The translations under genes and the position numbers were made by a program. A stretch of 64,000 nt of DNA from DAOUMF01 sp034408935. GTDB lineage: Bacteria; Chloroflexota; Dehalococcoidia; SM23-28-2; RBG-16-64-32. The DNA lies in the NCBI GenBank assembly GCA_034408935.1, contig DAOUMV010000003.1, positions 272,221 through 336,220 on the forward strand. The letters are read 5' to 3'. Below the pieces are notes generated by a model that was given only the letters and a program-made list of their open reading frames with translations, was not told the origin of the DNA and made no database searches. Shown here one piece after another: positions 51,495 through 59,017 of the stretch (positions are counted from its first letter, which is position 1; each line of letters starts with the position of its first letter).

Positions 51495-52664
51495 ATGAGT
51501 GAGGCTGTCGTTCCTATCACGAGCGAGCCCAAATACAAGGAGATCATCGCCCGCTGGGAGGCGTTCTGGTCGCTTGAGGACGTGGGCCGGCCCCTCTGGA
51601 TGATCCCCAGCTCGCCTGTCCTCTCCGCCGGCGCGACGGGGCGCATCTCCTGGCGCCCTTTGCTCCAGGATCGAGAGACACAGCTCAACGCCCAACTGGC
51701 GCTTCTTCAGTGGCGCCAGTCCGTGGACGTGGGAGACGACTTTGTCCCCCACCTCCAGGCGAATCAGGGCGTGACGGTCTTCGCCTCCGCCTTCGGCTGC
51801 GAGGTTGAGTACTTCGACCATACGTTGTCCTGGGCTCACCCTGTGATCCTGCCCGAAGACCCCCCGGAAAGGGTGTACGAGCTGCCCGTCCCCGCGGTCA
51901 CCGACGGCCAGTTGGGCACGATCCTGGAGTGGGGAGACTACTTCGTAGAGCGGACGGGGCACCGCTACGCGCTCGGGCTGACCGATCTTCAAGGCCCCCT
52001 CGACAGCTCCTACCTGGTATGGGAGCCGGCCGCGTTCATGGTGGCGATGCGCACCAACCCCAAGGAGGTGCATCATCTGATGCGCGCGATGACGGAACTG
52101 ATCATCGGCTTCGTGCGGGAACAGCGCTCGCGGGTGCCCGAGTTCATGCCCTGCCACTTCCCGCCCGTCTGGCTCCCTGACGGCCGCGGCATCAGCATGA
52201 GCGACGATTGCCTGGCCGTGCTCAGCCCGTCGCTCTACGAGGAGTTCGCCCTGCCCTACGTGAACGAGCTCTCGGACGAATTCGGTGGCGTGTTCGTCCA
52301 CTCCTGCGGGAACTTCGCGCACCAGCTCGGGAACCTGGAGAAGGTGCACAACCTGCGGGGCCTGAACTTCGAGGCCTCGGAGATGCCCTTCGAGCAGATG
52401 TGGGAACGTTTCGGAGGCCGGACCGCTATCGTTGTCCATCTGGGCCTGAACAAGGCGATCCACTTCGATACGGAGGCCGACTACGTGCGGTACGTCCTGC
52501 GGACGAAGACGCACGACCGCGGCCTGTGTGTGCTGGTCTTGCCACCCGGCGCGGGCGGATCGACCGCGGACAGCCATATCTCGGCCGGGGCGGGGGTGGG
52601 GAGCGGGACATCGCTGACGGATTTCATCGAGGAGATGAGGGGGCTTCTGGCTCCCGTGTGCTGA
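51495..52664 (+). CDS. URO-D-like protein 3
   Basis: A protein of 389 residues starting at ATG 51495 after GGGGAGAG. It has a URO-D-type barrel with VFVHSCGNFAHQLG (H269, C271), the same HxCG site as proteins 1 and 2. The N-terminal part (EIIARWEAFWSLEDVGRPLWMI) and the C-terminal PPGAGGSTADSH differ from those two, so it belongs to another subgroup. The corrinoid protein gene follows 124 bases downstream, in the same direction. It may act as methyl acceptor or donor enzyme for that corrinoid protein. Confidence 0.8.
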   Translation: MSEAVVPITSEPKYKEIIARWEAFWSLEDVGRPLWMIPSSPVLSAGATGRISWRPLLQDRETQLNAQLALLQWRQSVDVGDDFVPHLQANQGVTVFASAFGCEVEYFDHTLSWAHPVILPEDPPERVYELPVPAVTDGQLGTILEWGDYFVERTGHRYALGLTDLQGPLDSSYLVWEPAAFMVAMRTNPKEVHHLMRAMTELIIGFVREQRSRVPEFMPCHFPPVWLPDGRGISMSDDCLAVLSPSLYEEFALPYVNELSDEFGGVFVHSCGNFAHQLGNLEKVHNLRGLNFEASEMPFEQMWERFGGRTAIVVHLGLNKAIHFDTEADYVRYVLRTKTHDRGLCVLVLPPGAGGSTADSHISAGAGVGSGTSLTDFIEEMRGLLAPVC

Positions 52665-52788
52665 GGGCGTGATTTGTCGGCAGGGGGCGGGCCCTGGGCC
52701 GCGGCGGGGACGCCCTTCGTTGCGCCTGTCTGAGCAGCACGTCATAATAGGGCGGGTCTGGCCCCGCGAGCAGTGACGGAGGAGCAAG

Positions 52789-53433
52789 GTGGACCTATCG
52801 ACTATCAAGCAGCGGTTGGTGGAGGGGGACGCGCAAGGGACGATCGACGGGACCCGGGAGGCGCTGGAGGAACAGGTGCCGGCGGAGACGATCCTCAACG
52901 AGGCCCTCATCGCTGGCATGGAGGAGGTGGGTGACCTCTTCGGGCGCGGCGAGTACTTTGTGCCCGAGCTTCTCCTCTCGGCGAGAGCCATGTCCGGGGC
53001 CGTGGAGATCCTGCGTCCCCTGCTCGTGGGGAGCGGCTACGAGCCACTGGGCAAGGTGGTCATGGGCACCGTCCGGGGCGACTTGCATGACATCGGCAAG
53101 AAGCTCGTCTCCATGATGCTCGAGGGGAGCGGCTTTGAGGTGGTGGACCTGGGAGCCGACGTGGCGCCCGAGCGCTTCGTGGAGGCCGCCAAGGAGAGCG
53201 GCGCCAAGCTGGTGGGACTCTCCGCGCTCCTGACCACGACCCTCCCCGCCATGGAGGAGACGGTGCGTGCCGTCCGGCAGGCGGAACTGGCCGGAGAGGT
53301 GCAAGTGATGGTAGGCGGCGCACCGGTCACCGATGCCTTCGCCAAGGAGATCGGGGCCGACGGATACGCGCCCGACGCTCCCTCCGCCGCGGCTCTGGCG
53401 CGCCGACTCGTGGGCGTGCCGGAGCGCGGGTAA
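52789..53433 (+). CDS. Corrinoid-binding protein (MtaC/MttC-type)
   Basis: A protein of 214 residues from a GTG start shortly after GGAGGAG. The N-terminal helical cap (MDLSTIKQRLVEGDAQ, FGRGEYFVPELLLSARAM) is followed by the B12-binding domain. D98, H100 and G103 of TVRGDLHDIGKKLV form the DxHxxG motif, in which His ligates cobalt from below. GLSALLTTTLPAM and VGGAPVTDAFAKEIGADGY complete the site. This is the methyl carrier for the MtaB- or MttB-type enzymes of the cluster. It is the only corrinoid protein in the window, so both methyltransferases may share it. Confidence 0.93.
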   Translation: MDLSTIKQRLVEGDAQGTIDGTREALEEQVPAETILNEALIAGMEEVGDLFGRGEYFVPELLLSARAMSGAVEILRPLLVGSGYEPLGKVVMGTVRGDLHDIGKKLVSMMLEGSGFEVVDLGADVAPERFVEAAKESGAKLVGLSALLTTTLPAMEETVRAVRQAELAGEVQVMVGGAPVTDAFAKEIGADGYAPDAPSAAALARRLVGVPERG

Positions 53434-53448
53434 ACGGCCGGGGTGTGG

Positions 53449-54003
53449 CTAACCCAGAATCACAGGGGAATCCGGTTCAAGGATCACTGCGTCGCGTGGA
53501 ATGCCCAACTCGGCCAACTTCACCTCTACGGCGGCCTGTGCCTCCATGTCCTCTAACCCCACCGTGATGCGGTTCCGTGTTTCGTCAATGTCCAGGGAAA
53601 CCACGCCTGGAAGTCCCAGCACCTCGCGGCGCATCTCCTGACGCCACCGGTGGAGATCCGCGAACGAGAAATCCGCCTCCAGCACCTTCACGGCCGCGCC
53701 TTCGAAGCGATCCGCCCCGAACACGCTGGCGATCGCCGCCGCTGCCTCCCCGGCCTGAGAGGGGTCTACTAGATATATGTTGAGAACCCCATTGGCGTCC
53801 AGGAACATTCCTCCAAATGCTGGAGCAGCCTCGGTCCCCTGTGCAAGAATGTCGTCGGCATCGCCCGCCTGCACAGGCTGCTGGTCCTCGGGTGCTGCGT
53901 CTTGGGCAGTAGCGCCGCTATGTGCAGGGGAGTCCTGTACGCCAGCGAATAGGGCCAGCATGACTATCACTGCTGCACCGCTTATCTTCTGAACGTATCG
54001 CAT
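53449..54003 (-). CDS. Predicted secreted protein of unknown function
   Basis: A protein of 184 residues with an N-terminal signal (IVMLALFAGVQDSPAHSG). The mature part has two short alpha/beta modules, GVLNIYLVDPSQAGEAAAAIASVFG and EVLGLPGVVSLDIDETRNRITVGLED, which resemble the prodomain-like units of some S1 peptidases. No catalytic residues of a peptidase are present. It lies 15 bases from the convergent corrinoid protein gene. Role unknown. Confidence 0.6.
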   Translation of the reverse strand: MRYVQKISGAAVIVMLALFAGVQDSPAHSGATAQDAAPEDQQPVQAGDADDILAQGTEAAPAFGGMFLDANGVLNIYLVDPSQAGEAAAAIASVFGADRFEGAAVKVLEADFSFADLHRWRQEMRREVLGLPGVVSLDIDETRNRITVGLEDMEAQAAVEVKLAELGIPRDAVILEPDSPVILG

Positions 54004-54211
54004 GACAATATTCCCCTGACACTGGGCAAGGTTCCCCTTGCTGTCGCCGCTAACATTCTACTGCGATCGCCACAGATGTCAATAGCTAATCCTGTGTATT
54101 CCTCTGTCGAGGCAACTCGGGGCACCCACCCCCTCACCTTTCACGCCGTCGCGTGTAAGAAATCCTGCCCCCGGCTGTCATACCCACAGCGGTAAGAAAG
54201 GAGGAGCTGTG

Positions 54212-54544
54212 ATGACAGCCCGAAAGCAGACGGGTTGGCGCCGCGTGAACCCGGGAGCCGTGTTTGCATCCCTGTCCGAGTGGGCGGCTCAGTTCCACGA
54301 CGACGCCAGTCCAGCGCGGGTGACGGACGTCCTGGTGGCGTTCGCGTTCGTGGCCGGTCTTAGCTTCGCCGCGACGGGACCGGCCGCTGCGGCCGACTTC
54401 CTGTGTCGAGTGGAAGAGGAGATGCCTTCCGCCAGCAAACTGGGCCGATCAGTGGCGCGGGCGCTGCTCGACTCGATGGGGGACGAGCCGCGGGAGGATT
54501 GCGGCCGCGGCCCGGCCGTATTCGAGCCGCGGCCCGGTTCGTGA
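54212..54544 (+). CDS. Small protein of unknown function
   Basis: A protein of 110 residues with a strong AAAGGAGGAG just before the ATG at 54212. A hydrophobic stretch (VLVAFAFVAGLSFAATGPAAAA) could be an internal membrane span or signal. Two cysteines lie in the second half. It precedes the sigma-factor fusion gene by 128 bases and may belong to the same surface-related group. No relatives are recognised. Confidence 0.5.
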   Translation: MTARKQTGWRRVNPGAVFASLSEWAAQFHDDASPARVTDVLVAFAFVAGLSFAATGPAAAADFLCRVEEEMPSASKLGRSVARALLDSMGDEPREDCGRGPAVFEPRPGS

Positions 54545-54621
54545 GGGCGCGTGCGGAGAGATCGCAAGGCAGGAGCCACCAAAGGGGATGCTTCAGTGCG
54601 CGCCGATTTGAGCAGGTCTGA

Positions 54622-54627
54622 TACAAT
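54622..54627 (+). promoter_or_regulatory. -10-like hexamer before the sigma-factor fusion gene
   Basis: TACAAT abuts an ATG at 54628. Transcription from it would begin beyond that ATG, which favours the downstream start at 54673. Confidence 0.35.
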
Positions 54628-54672
54628 ATGTCTATACGCGGTGTGAGGCCGCAAACGAACTGGGAGAAGGGA

Positions 54673-56370
54673 ATGGCCACAGGGGAGTTGGCAGCGGAAG
54701 AGGGGACCCTCGTAGCCCGCGCCTCCAGGGGCGATCGGGACGCGATGGCGGAGCTGTACAACCGCCATTTCGACGGCGTCTACGACTTCGTGCGCCGGAC
54801 GATGCGCGATGCAGACGAGGCAGCGGACGTGGTGCAGGACGTGTTCCTGAAGGCGATGACGGCAATCGGTTCCCTGAAGAAGGGTGAGCGCTTTCGCTCC
54901 TGGCTCTTCTCTATCGCCCACAACACGGCCCTCAACCGACTTGAAAAGCAGAAGAGGATATCGCGCCCACCGGTGGGAGAGGAGGAAGAGGGGGAGGCGT
55001 CGCGCATCTACCAGCAGGTGGACACGGACCGACTGGCGGACCCGCAGGCGGCGCTGGTCGATCAGGAGACGGCTTCACTGGTGTGGGAGGCCGCGGCGGG
55101 TTTGGACCGGCGTCAGTACGCGCTCCTAGACCTGCACGTACGGCAGGGCCTCGATAGCGCCGAGATCGCACAAGTGATGGGCGTCAGCAAGGGCAACGCC
55201 TACACGATGGTGAGCCGTCTGAAGTCGGCGGTGGAGGAGTCCATTACGGCCTACCTGATGGCGCGGCGGGGGCGGAAGGAGTGTCCAGTCTTGAATGACA
55301 TACTCGCCGATCAAGAGATCGCGGGCATGACGCCGGAGCTCCGGCGACTCGTCAACCGCCACGTGTCGGAGTGTCCAACATGCCAGCGCACGAAGAAGCG
55401 AATAGTATCCCCGGTGTCGATCCTCGGTGCCTTCGCGGCTGTGCCGGCGCCCTTGGGCCTGAAGGAGAGCATATTCCAGAACATCTCCGCAGCGGCCGGC
55501 GGGCCACCGTCAGGCGACGGCGGTACGGGAGGGGCCTCAGGCCGCTCAGACCTGCTCGTCGGCGCCAGAGCCGGAGTGCAGCGCATGGCGACGGGCGGCG
55601 CGAAGGCCTTGAGGGGCCTGCCGCGGAATCGCCTGGCGCTACTCCTCATCGCAGGGCTGATGGGCGTCGGCGGCGCGGTCATAGTAGGGATGCTGGCGCT
55701 GTTTGGCGCCTTTTCCGGGGACGGAGATTCGGCGGTGCTTGGGGCGCTTTCGACACCCACACGGTCGCCGACCGCGAACGCCCGAGTGACGGCCGGGCCG
55801 AGCGATGAAGCGACGCCCACCCCGACCTCTACGCCCGTGGCGACGGCGACCGCGACAGTCGCTAGTTCAATAAGCCAGCCACCTTCGGGATCCGGCGCTG
55901 ACGCGGGGTCGGATGAGCCTGTGCCGGCTGTGGAGCCTCCGCCACCGGAGGAGCCAGTGTCTCCCGAAGAGCCCACCAGCCCTGGCGAAACTCCATCACC
56001 GGAGCAGCCCACGCCCACGGTCGGACCCGCGCCGACGGCCACGCCGGCGCCGCCACCCACACCGACGGCCACGCCAGCGCCAACGCCAACGCCGGTCCCG
56101 CCGATGACGATCGTGTGGTTCGACGTGAACCCCGGCAACTGCGACATCCTGCTGGACTGGAACGTGACCGGTGATCCCGCCGGGACTGTCGAACTCTGGC
56201 GCAAGGAGAGCTCCGGGATATGGTCCAATATCTACACGTCGACCGTCGGAACGGGCGACTACACGGACGCCGTCTACGGAAACTGGACATACATACTCGT
56301 CGCGAGGAATAGCCTCGACGAATCGACCACCTCCAACGAAGAACCGGTCACCGCACCCTGCATCCAATAG
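54673..56370 (+). CDS. Membrane-tethered ECF sigma factor / zinc-finger anti-sigma-like fusion
   Basis: A protein of 565 residues from ATG 54673, after GGAGAAGG. Residues 13-95 are sigma-70 region 2 (ELYNRHFDGVYDFVRR, DEAADVVQDVFLKAM, RSWLFSIAHNTALN). Residues 137-190 are region 4 with a helix-turn-helix (GLDSAEIAQVMGVSKGNAYTMVSRL). H230, C234 and C237 (NRHVSECPTCQ) form the Hx3Cx2C of a ZAS-type anti-sigma zinc finger. A membrane span lies at about 320-347, then a long Pro/Thr/Glu-rich stalk, and a C-terminal fibronectin-like domain at about 478-565. Sigma and anti-sigma parts therefore sit on one chain anchored in the membrane, with an outside domain. A sortase and a likely substrate lie downstream. 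Control may need proteolytic release. Confidence 0.85.
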   Translation: MATGELAAEEGTLVARASRGDRDAMAELYNRHFDGVYDFVRRTMRDADEAADVVQDVFLKAMTAIGSLKKGERFRSWLFSIAHNTALNRLEKQKRISRPPVGEEEEGEASRIYQQVDTDRLADPQAALVDQETASLVWEAAAGLDRRQYALLDLHVRQGLDSAEIAQVMGVSKGNAYTMVSRLKSAVEESITAYLMARRGRKECPVLNDILADQEIAGMTPELRRLVNRHVSECPTCQRTKKRIVSPVSILGAFAAVPAPLGLKESIFQNISAAAGGPPSGDGGTGGASGRSDLLVGARAGVQRMATGGAKALRGLPRNRLALLLIAGLMGVGGAVIVGMLALFGAFSGDGDSAVLGALSTPTRSPTANARVTAGPSDEATPTPTSTPVATATATVASSISQPPSGSGADAGSDEPVPAVEPPPPEEPVSPEEPTSPGETPSPEQPTPTVGPAPTATPAPPPTPTATPAPTPTPVPPMTIVWFDVNPGNCDILLDWNVTGDPAGTVELWRKESSGIWSNIYTSTVGTGDYTDAVYGNWTYILVARNSLDESTTSNEEPVTAPCIQ

Positions 56371-56553
56371 GCGGCCATCTCCTGCTGGGATGCGCTAGCC
56401 AGCAGCGGTGCTGACCTTCTCGCCCATACGCTCAATGAGTGGCTGCAGGTAGCGGCGCCTCTTCACCCCTGGACGATCTCGCCGGGCGTGTAAGATTTTC
56501 CGCCTTCGACTGTCCAACCGGTAGACAACCTGTCGTCGAGAGGAGGCAGTGAA

Positions 56554-57177
56554 GTGAACCGGTGGACGATCATCATGTTGGTTCTGGCCACACTGGGAGC
56601 CGTCGTCGCCTGTGCGATCGTGGTCGTGGCCCTAGCCACAGCAGGTCTCTTCCCCCAACTGAGCGAGCGGGTGGAGAGCTATGTGTCTGTTGGCCAGCCG
56701 GCCGCCCCCGCGTCTCCTCCGGGCAGCCTGGGCCCAGGCGGCCGTCTGGTCATCCCGTCCATCGGTGTGGACGCCCGCATCGTCGCCGTCGGCGCGGACT
56801 CGTCCGGGGCGATGGGTACGCCGGACAACGGCTGGGACGTTGGTTGGTACGACCTCTCGGCCGTTCCGGGCCACGGTGGCAATTCCGTCATGACAGGCCA
56901 CGTGGACTACTACGATATCGGCCCCGCCGTCTTCTGGCACCTGCGAGACCTGGCTCCCGATGACGAGGTACAGGTCCACTTGGCGGACGACGGCGGCGTG
57001 GTGGTCTACCAGGTGACCCAGGTGGACTCGTACGACGCAGGGGCGGCGCCAGTCGACGCCATCATCGGGCCCACCAGCGACGATGTCCTCACGTTGATCA
57101 CCTGCACTGGCTGGTTCAACTCCTCCATACGAGAGTACGACCACAGGCTGGTCGTGCGGGCGGAGCGGGTCTCCTGA
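56554..57177 (+). CDS. Class F-like sortase
   Basis: A protein of 207 residues from a GTG after GAGAGGAGG. An N-terminal membrane anchor (about 7-30) precedes a sortase domain. The catalytic triad is H116 in VMTGHVDYYD, C184 in LTLITCTGW and R198 in YDHRLVVRAE. The segment PDNGWDVGWYDLSAVPGHGGNSV is typical of class F/E sortases of high-GC bacteria. It would cut the sorting signal of surface proteins and join them to the wall or to one another. The gene downstream encodes a protein with such a signal. A strong terminator separates them. Confidence 0.88.
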   Translation: MNRWTIIMLVLATLGAVVACAIVVVALATAGLFPQLSERVESYVSVGQPAAPASPPGSLGPGGRLVIPSIGVDARIVAVGADSSGAMGTPDNGWDVGWYDLSAVPGHGGNSVMTGHVDYYDIGPAVFWHLRDLAPDDEVQVHLADDGGVVVYQVTQVDSYDAGAAPVDAIIGPTSDDVLTLITCTGWFNSSIREYDHRLVVRAERVS

Positions 57178-57200
57178 CCCGCCGCGCCCGCGAACTGCCA

Positions 57201-57242
57201 GGGCGGTGACCTGCAGCCCCCGAGGTCACCGCCCTTTCTTTT
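57201..57242 (+). terminator. Intrinsic terminator after the sortase gene
   Basis: A perfect 12-bp stem (GGGCGGTGACCT with AGGTCACCGCCC), a ten-base loop and the tail TTTCTTTT. This is the strongest terminator in the window. Confidence 0.9.
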
Positions 57243-57380
57243 CGCCCCGAGAGATCGCGCGCCGCCTGGGCAGAGAATCTCCTTTGGACACAGGCCAAGC
57301 AGATAGGGCTGTAAGATTCTGTGGCCTCGGCTGTCATACACCTGACAACAGGCCGGTGACAGCGAAGAAAGGAGATCGAA

Positions 57381-58142
57381 ATGAAAAACATGATCAGAGT
57401 CGCCAGTCTCATCGTCGTGGTTGCGGCGGCGGTCTTCGCCGCCACTGCAGGCCTCGTTTCGGAGGCAAGGGCGGACGATCCGCCCATACCGCCGGGTGGC
57501 GGAAACTGGGGCATGGCGTCTCCCACGCCCACGCCACCGCCCACAATCGGGATAGCGCACCTACCCGATTGCATCTTCCCCAGCCTCTGTATCCCGCCGG
57601 ACATTGGGGACAACATCTCGGCGCTGCCCACGCCCACGCCGGTGCCGCCGACTCAGCCCACGCCTACGCCGGTGCCGCCGACTCAGCCCACGCCTACGCC
57701 GGTGCCGCCAACTCAGCCCACGCCTACGCCGGTGCCGCCAACTCAGCCCACATCCACGCCGGTGCCGCCAACTCAGCCCACGCCGGTGCCTCCCTCTCCG
57801 CCCGCACCGCCGCCAAACGACGGTGGATCCAACAGCCCGGGCGGGCCCACCAACTCGGGCGGCCCTGCCAACCCGGGCGGCTCCGACAACTCCGGCGGTT
57901 CTGACAGCACAGGCGGCTCCACCAACCCGAGCGGCTCCACCAACGTGGCTGGCGCCACCAGTGGCAACGACTCTAGCACGTCAGGTAACCCCTCGTTGCC
58001 CAACGCCGGTACGGGCACTGACAGCAGCGCCTCCGGCGGCAGTGAGTCGGGCGTGATCCTGGTTGGGTTGATCATCGCCGGTCTCGTTATCGCTCTCGCC
58101 CTGCTCTTCACGGTCCGGAGGATGAGGCGGGTCAGGAGTTAG
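57381..58142 (+). CDS. Probable sortase substrate with Pro-rich repeats and LPNAG-type signal
   Basis: A protein of 253 residues after AAAGGAG. A signal peptide ends in ARA (about residue 31). Residues 83-132 hold five ten-residue repeats of the type PTPTPVPPTQ, then a Gly/Ser/Asn-rich stretch (about 145-200). The C-terminus has SLPNAGTG (LPNAG at 206-210), a hydrophobic span (about 225-244) and a basic tail RRMRRVRS. This is the architecture of LPXTG-type anchored proteins, with Ala in place of Thr. Because a sortase gene lies just upstream, it is its likely substrate. Confidence 0.82.
   Translation: MKNMIRVASLIVVVAAAVFAATAGLVSEARADDPPIPPGGGNWGMASPTPTPPPTIGIAHLPDCIFPSLCIPPDIGDNISALPTPTPVPPTQPTPTPVPPTQPTPTPVPPTQPTPTPVPPTQPTSTPVPPTQPTPVPPSPPAPPPNDGGSNSPGGPTNSGGPANPGGSDNSGGSDSTGGSTNPSGSTNVAGATSGNDSSTSGNPSLPNAGTGTDSSASGGSESGVILVGLIIAGLVIALALLFTVRRMRRVRS
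57627..57776 (+). repeat. Five tandem 30-bp coding repeats
   Basis: Units such as CCCACGCCTACGCCGGTGCC followed by GCCGACTCAG encode PTPTPVPPTQ; copies differ by only one to three bases. Confidence 0.9.
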
Positions 58143-58162
58143 CCGCAGTTAGTGGCTAGCCG

Positions 58163-58199
58163 GGAAGGGGCCGTCCCATGGGGCGGCCCCTTCCACTTC
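58163..58199 (+). terminator. Hairpin after the sortase substrate gene
   Basis: An 11-bp stem (GGAAGGGGCCG with CGGCCCCTTCC) around a ten-base loop, followed by ACTTCT. The weak T tail lowers confidence. Confidence 0.6.
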
Positions 58200-58331
58200 T
58201 GCTCGTAGCCGACCAGCAGCTCTGGCCTCTCGGGCCACCGCAGCGGTCTCCTTGGAGCGCGAGAGCGGCATGCCAAACAGGTAGAGATGGCGGAAGGGCC
58301 GCCGAGCGAGTTGCAGGCGCTTCTCGGATGT

Positions 58332-58634
58332 TTATTCCGGTGGGGAAGAAGGTGCGTCCCTGGAAGCCGCCGACGCCTCGTCCGTTAGCCACGTCGTCCC
58401 CTCCGTGAGGTCGCTGCCGCACCAGATGCAGCCGAAGCTGGCGTCGGTCCAGGTGGCCTTCTCGAACGGGTAGCTGGGATCACACAGCCAAGCCTGGTAG
58501 TGCCGCTGGCACTCCCGACTGCAGAAGGCGTAGAGCTCGCCCTTCCAGTCAGACCAGATGATTAGTGTCGAGCGTACCGGGGGTGGGACCGGGCCAGCCT
58601 CGTCGCTCGCCTCACTGCCGAAGGAAGAGCACAT
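58332..58634 (-). CDS. Small cysteine-containing hypothetical protein
   Basis: A protein of 100 residues. Two Cys pairs, FCSRECQRHY and GCIWCGSDL, suggest a bound zinc ion, in the style of MYM/TRASH or small zinc-ribbon proteins. It lies 12 bases after the 66-residue gene in the same direction. No family assignment. Confidence 0.5.
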   Translation of the reverse strand: MCSSFGSEASDEAGPVPPPVRSTLIIWSDWKGELYAFCSRECQRHYQAWLCDPSYPFEKATWTDASFGCIWCGSDLTEGTTWLTDEASAASRDAPSSPPE

Positions 58635-58646
58635 CTGGCTGAGCCG

Positions 58647-58847
58647 CTAGACGTACCGGCCGCCGTTCATCAGGAAGGAAGCCTCGACGGCGTCTCTGAC
58701 GCGCCGGTAATGGCTCTCCATCCGCTGGAGCGCCGCCGCCTGCTCAGTCGGATCTCTTTGCTTTGGCGGGGCGGGAGTCGCCGACCCCCGCCGATAGGGA
58801 ATCGCCAGCCAGGGATGCTTTGCCGTGATGCTTGAGACCCTGATCAT
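58647..58847 (-). CDS. Small hypothetical protein
   Basis: A protein of 66 residues starting at ATG 58847 after GGAGG. It is basic in its N-terminal half and has a C-terminal helix, QAAALQRMESHYRRVRDAVEAS. No family is recognised. The 170 bases between it and the next gene hold nothing evident. Confidence 0.5.
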   Translation of the reverse strand: MIRVSSITAKHPWLAIPYRRGSATPAPPKQRDPTEQAAALQRMESHYRRVRDAVEASFLMNGGRYV

Positions 58848-59017
58848 CGTTTTCGCCTCCTGCTGCTGGTGCCCGACCCATTGCTAGCGTATGGCCTGTG
58901 GGGCGAGGGCGCTGTGACGGGCGTCACCGTTCGGCCGCGAGATCGGCTATCCGGTCGGCGATGCCTATGTCGCAGGATGCGCGCCGCAGGCGGTCGTTCC
59001 TGGAGCTGGGGCGGCGC

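Noticed and set aside
57627..57776. Short regular repeats as a CRISPR array
   Set aside because: They are contiguous 30-base coding repeats without spacers, inside a secreted protein gene, and no cas genes are near.
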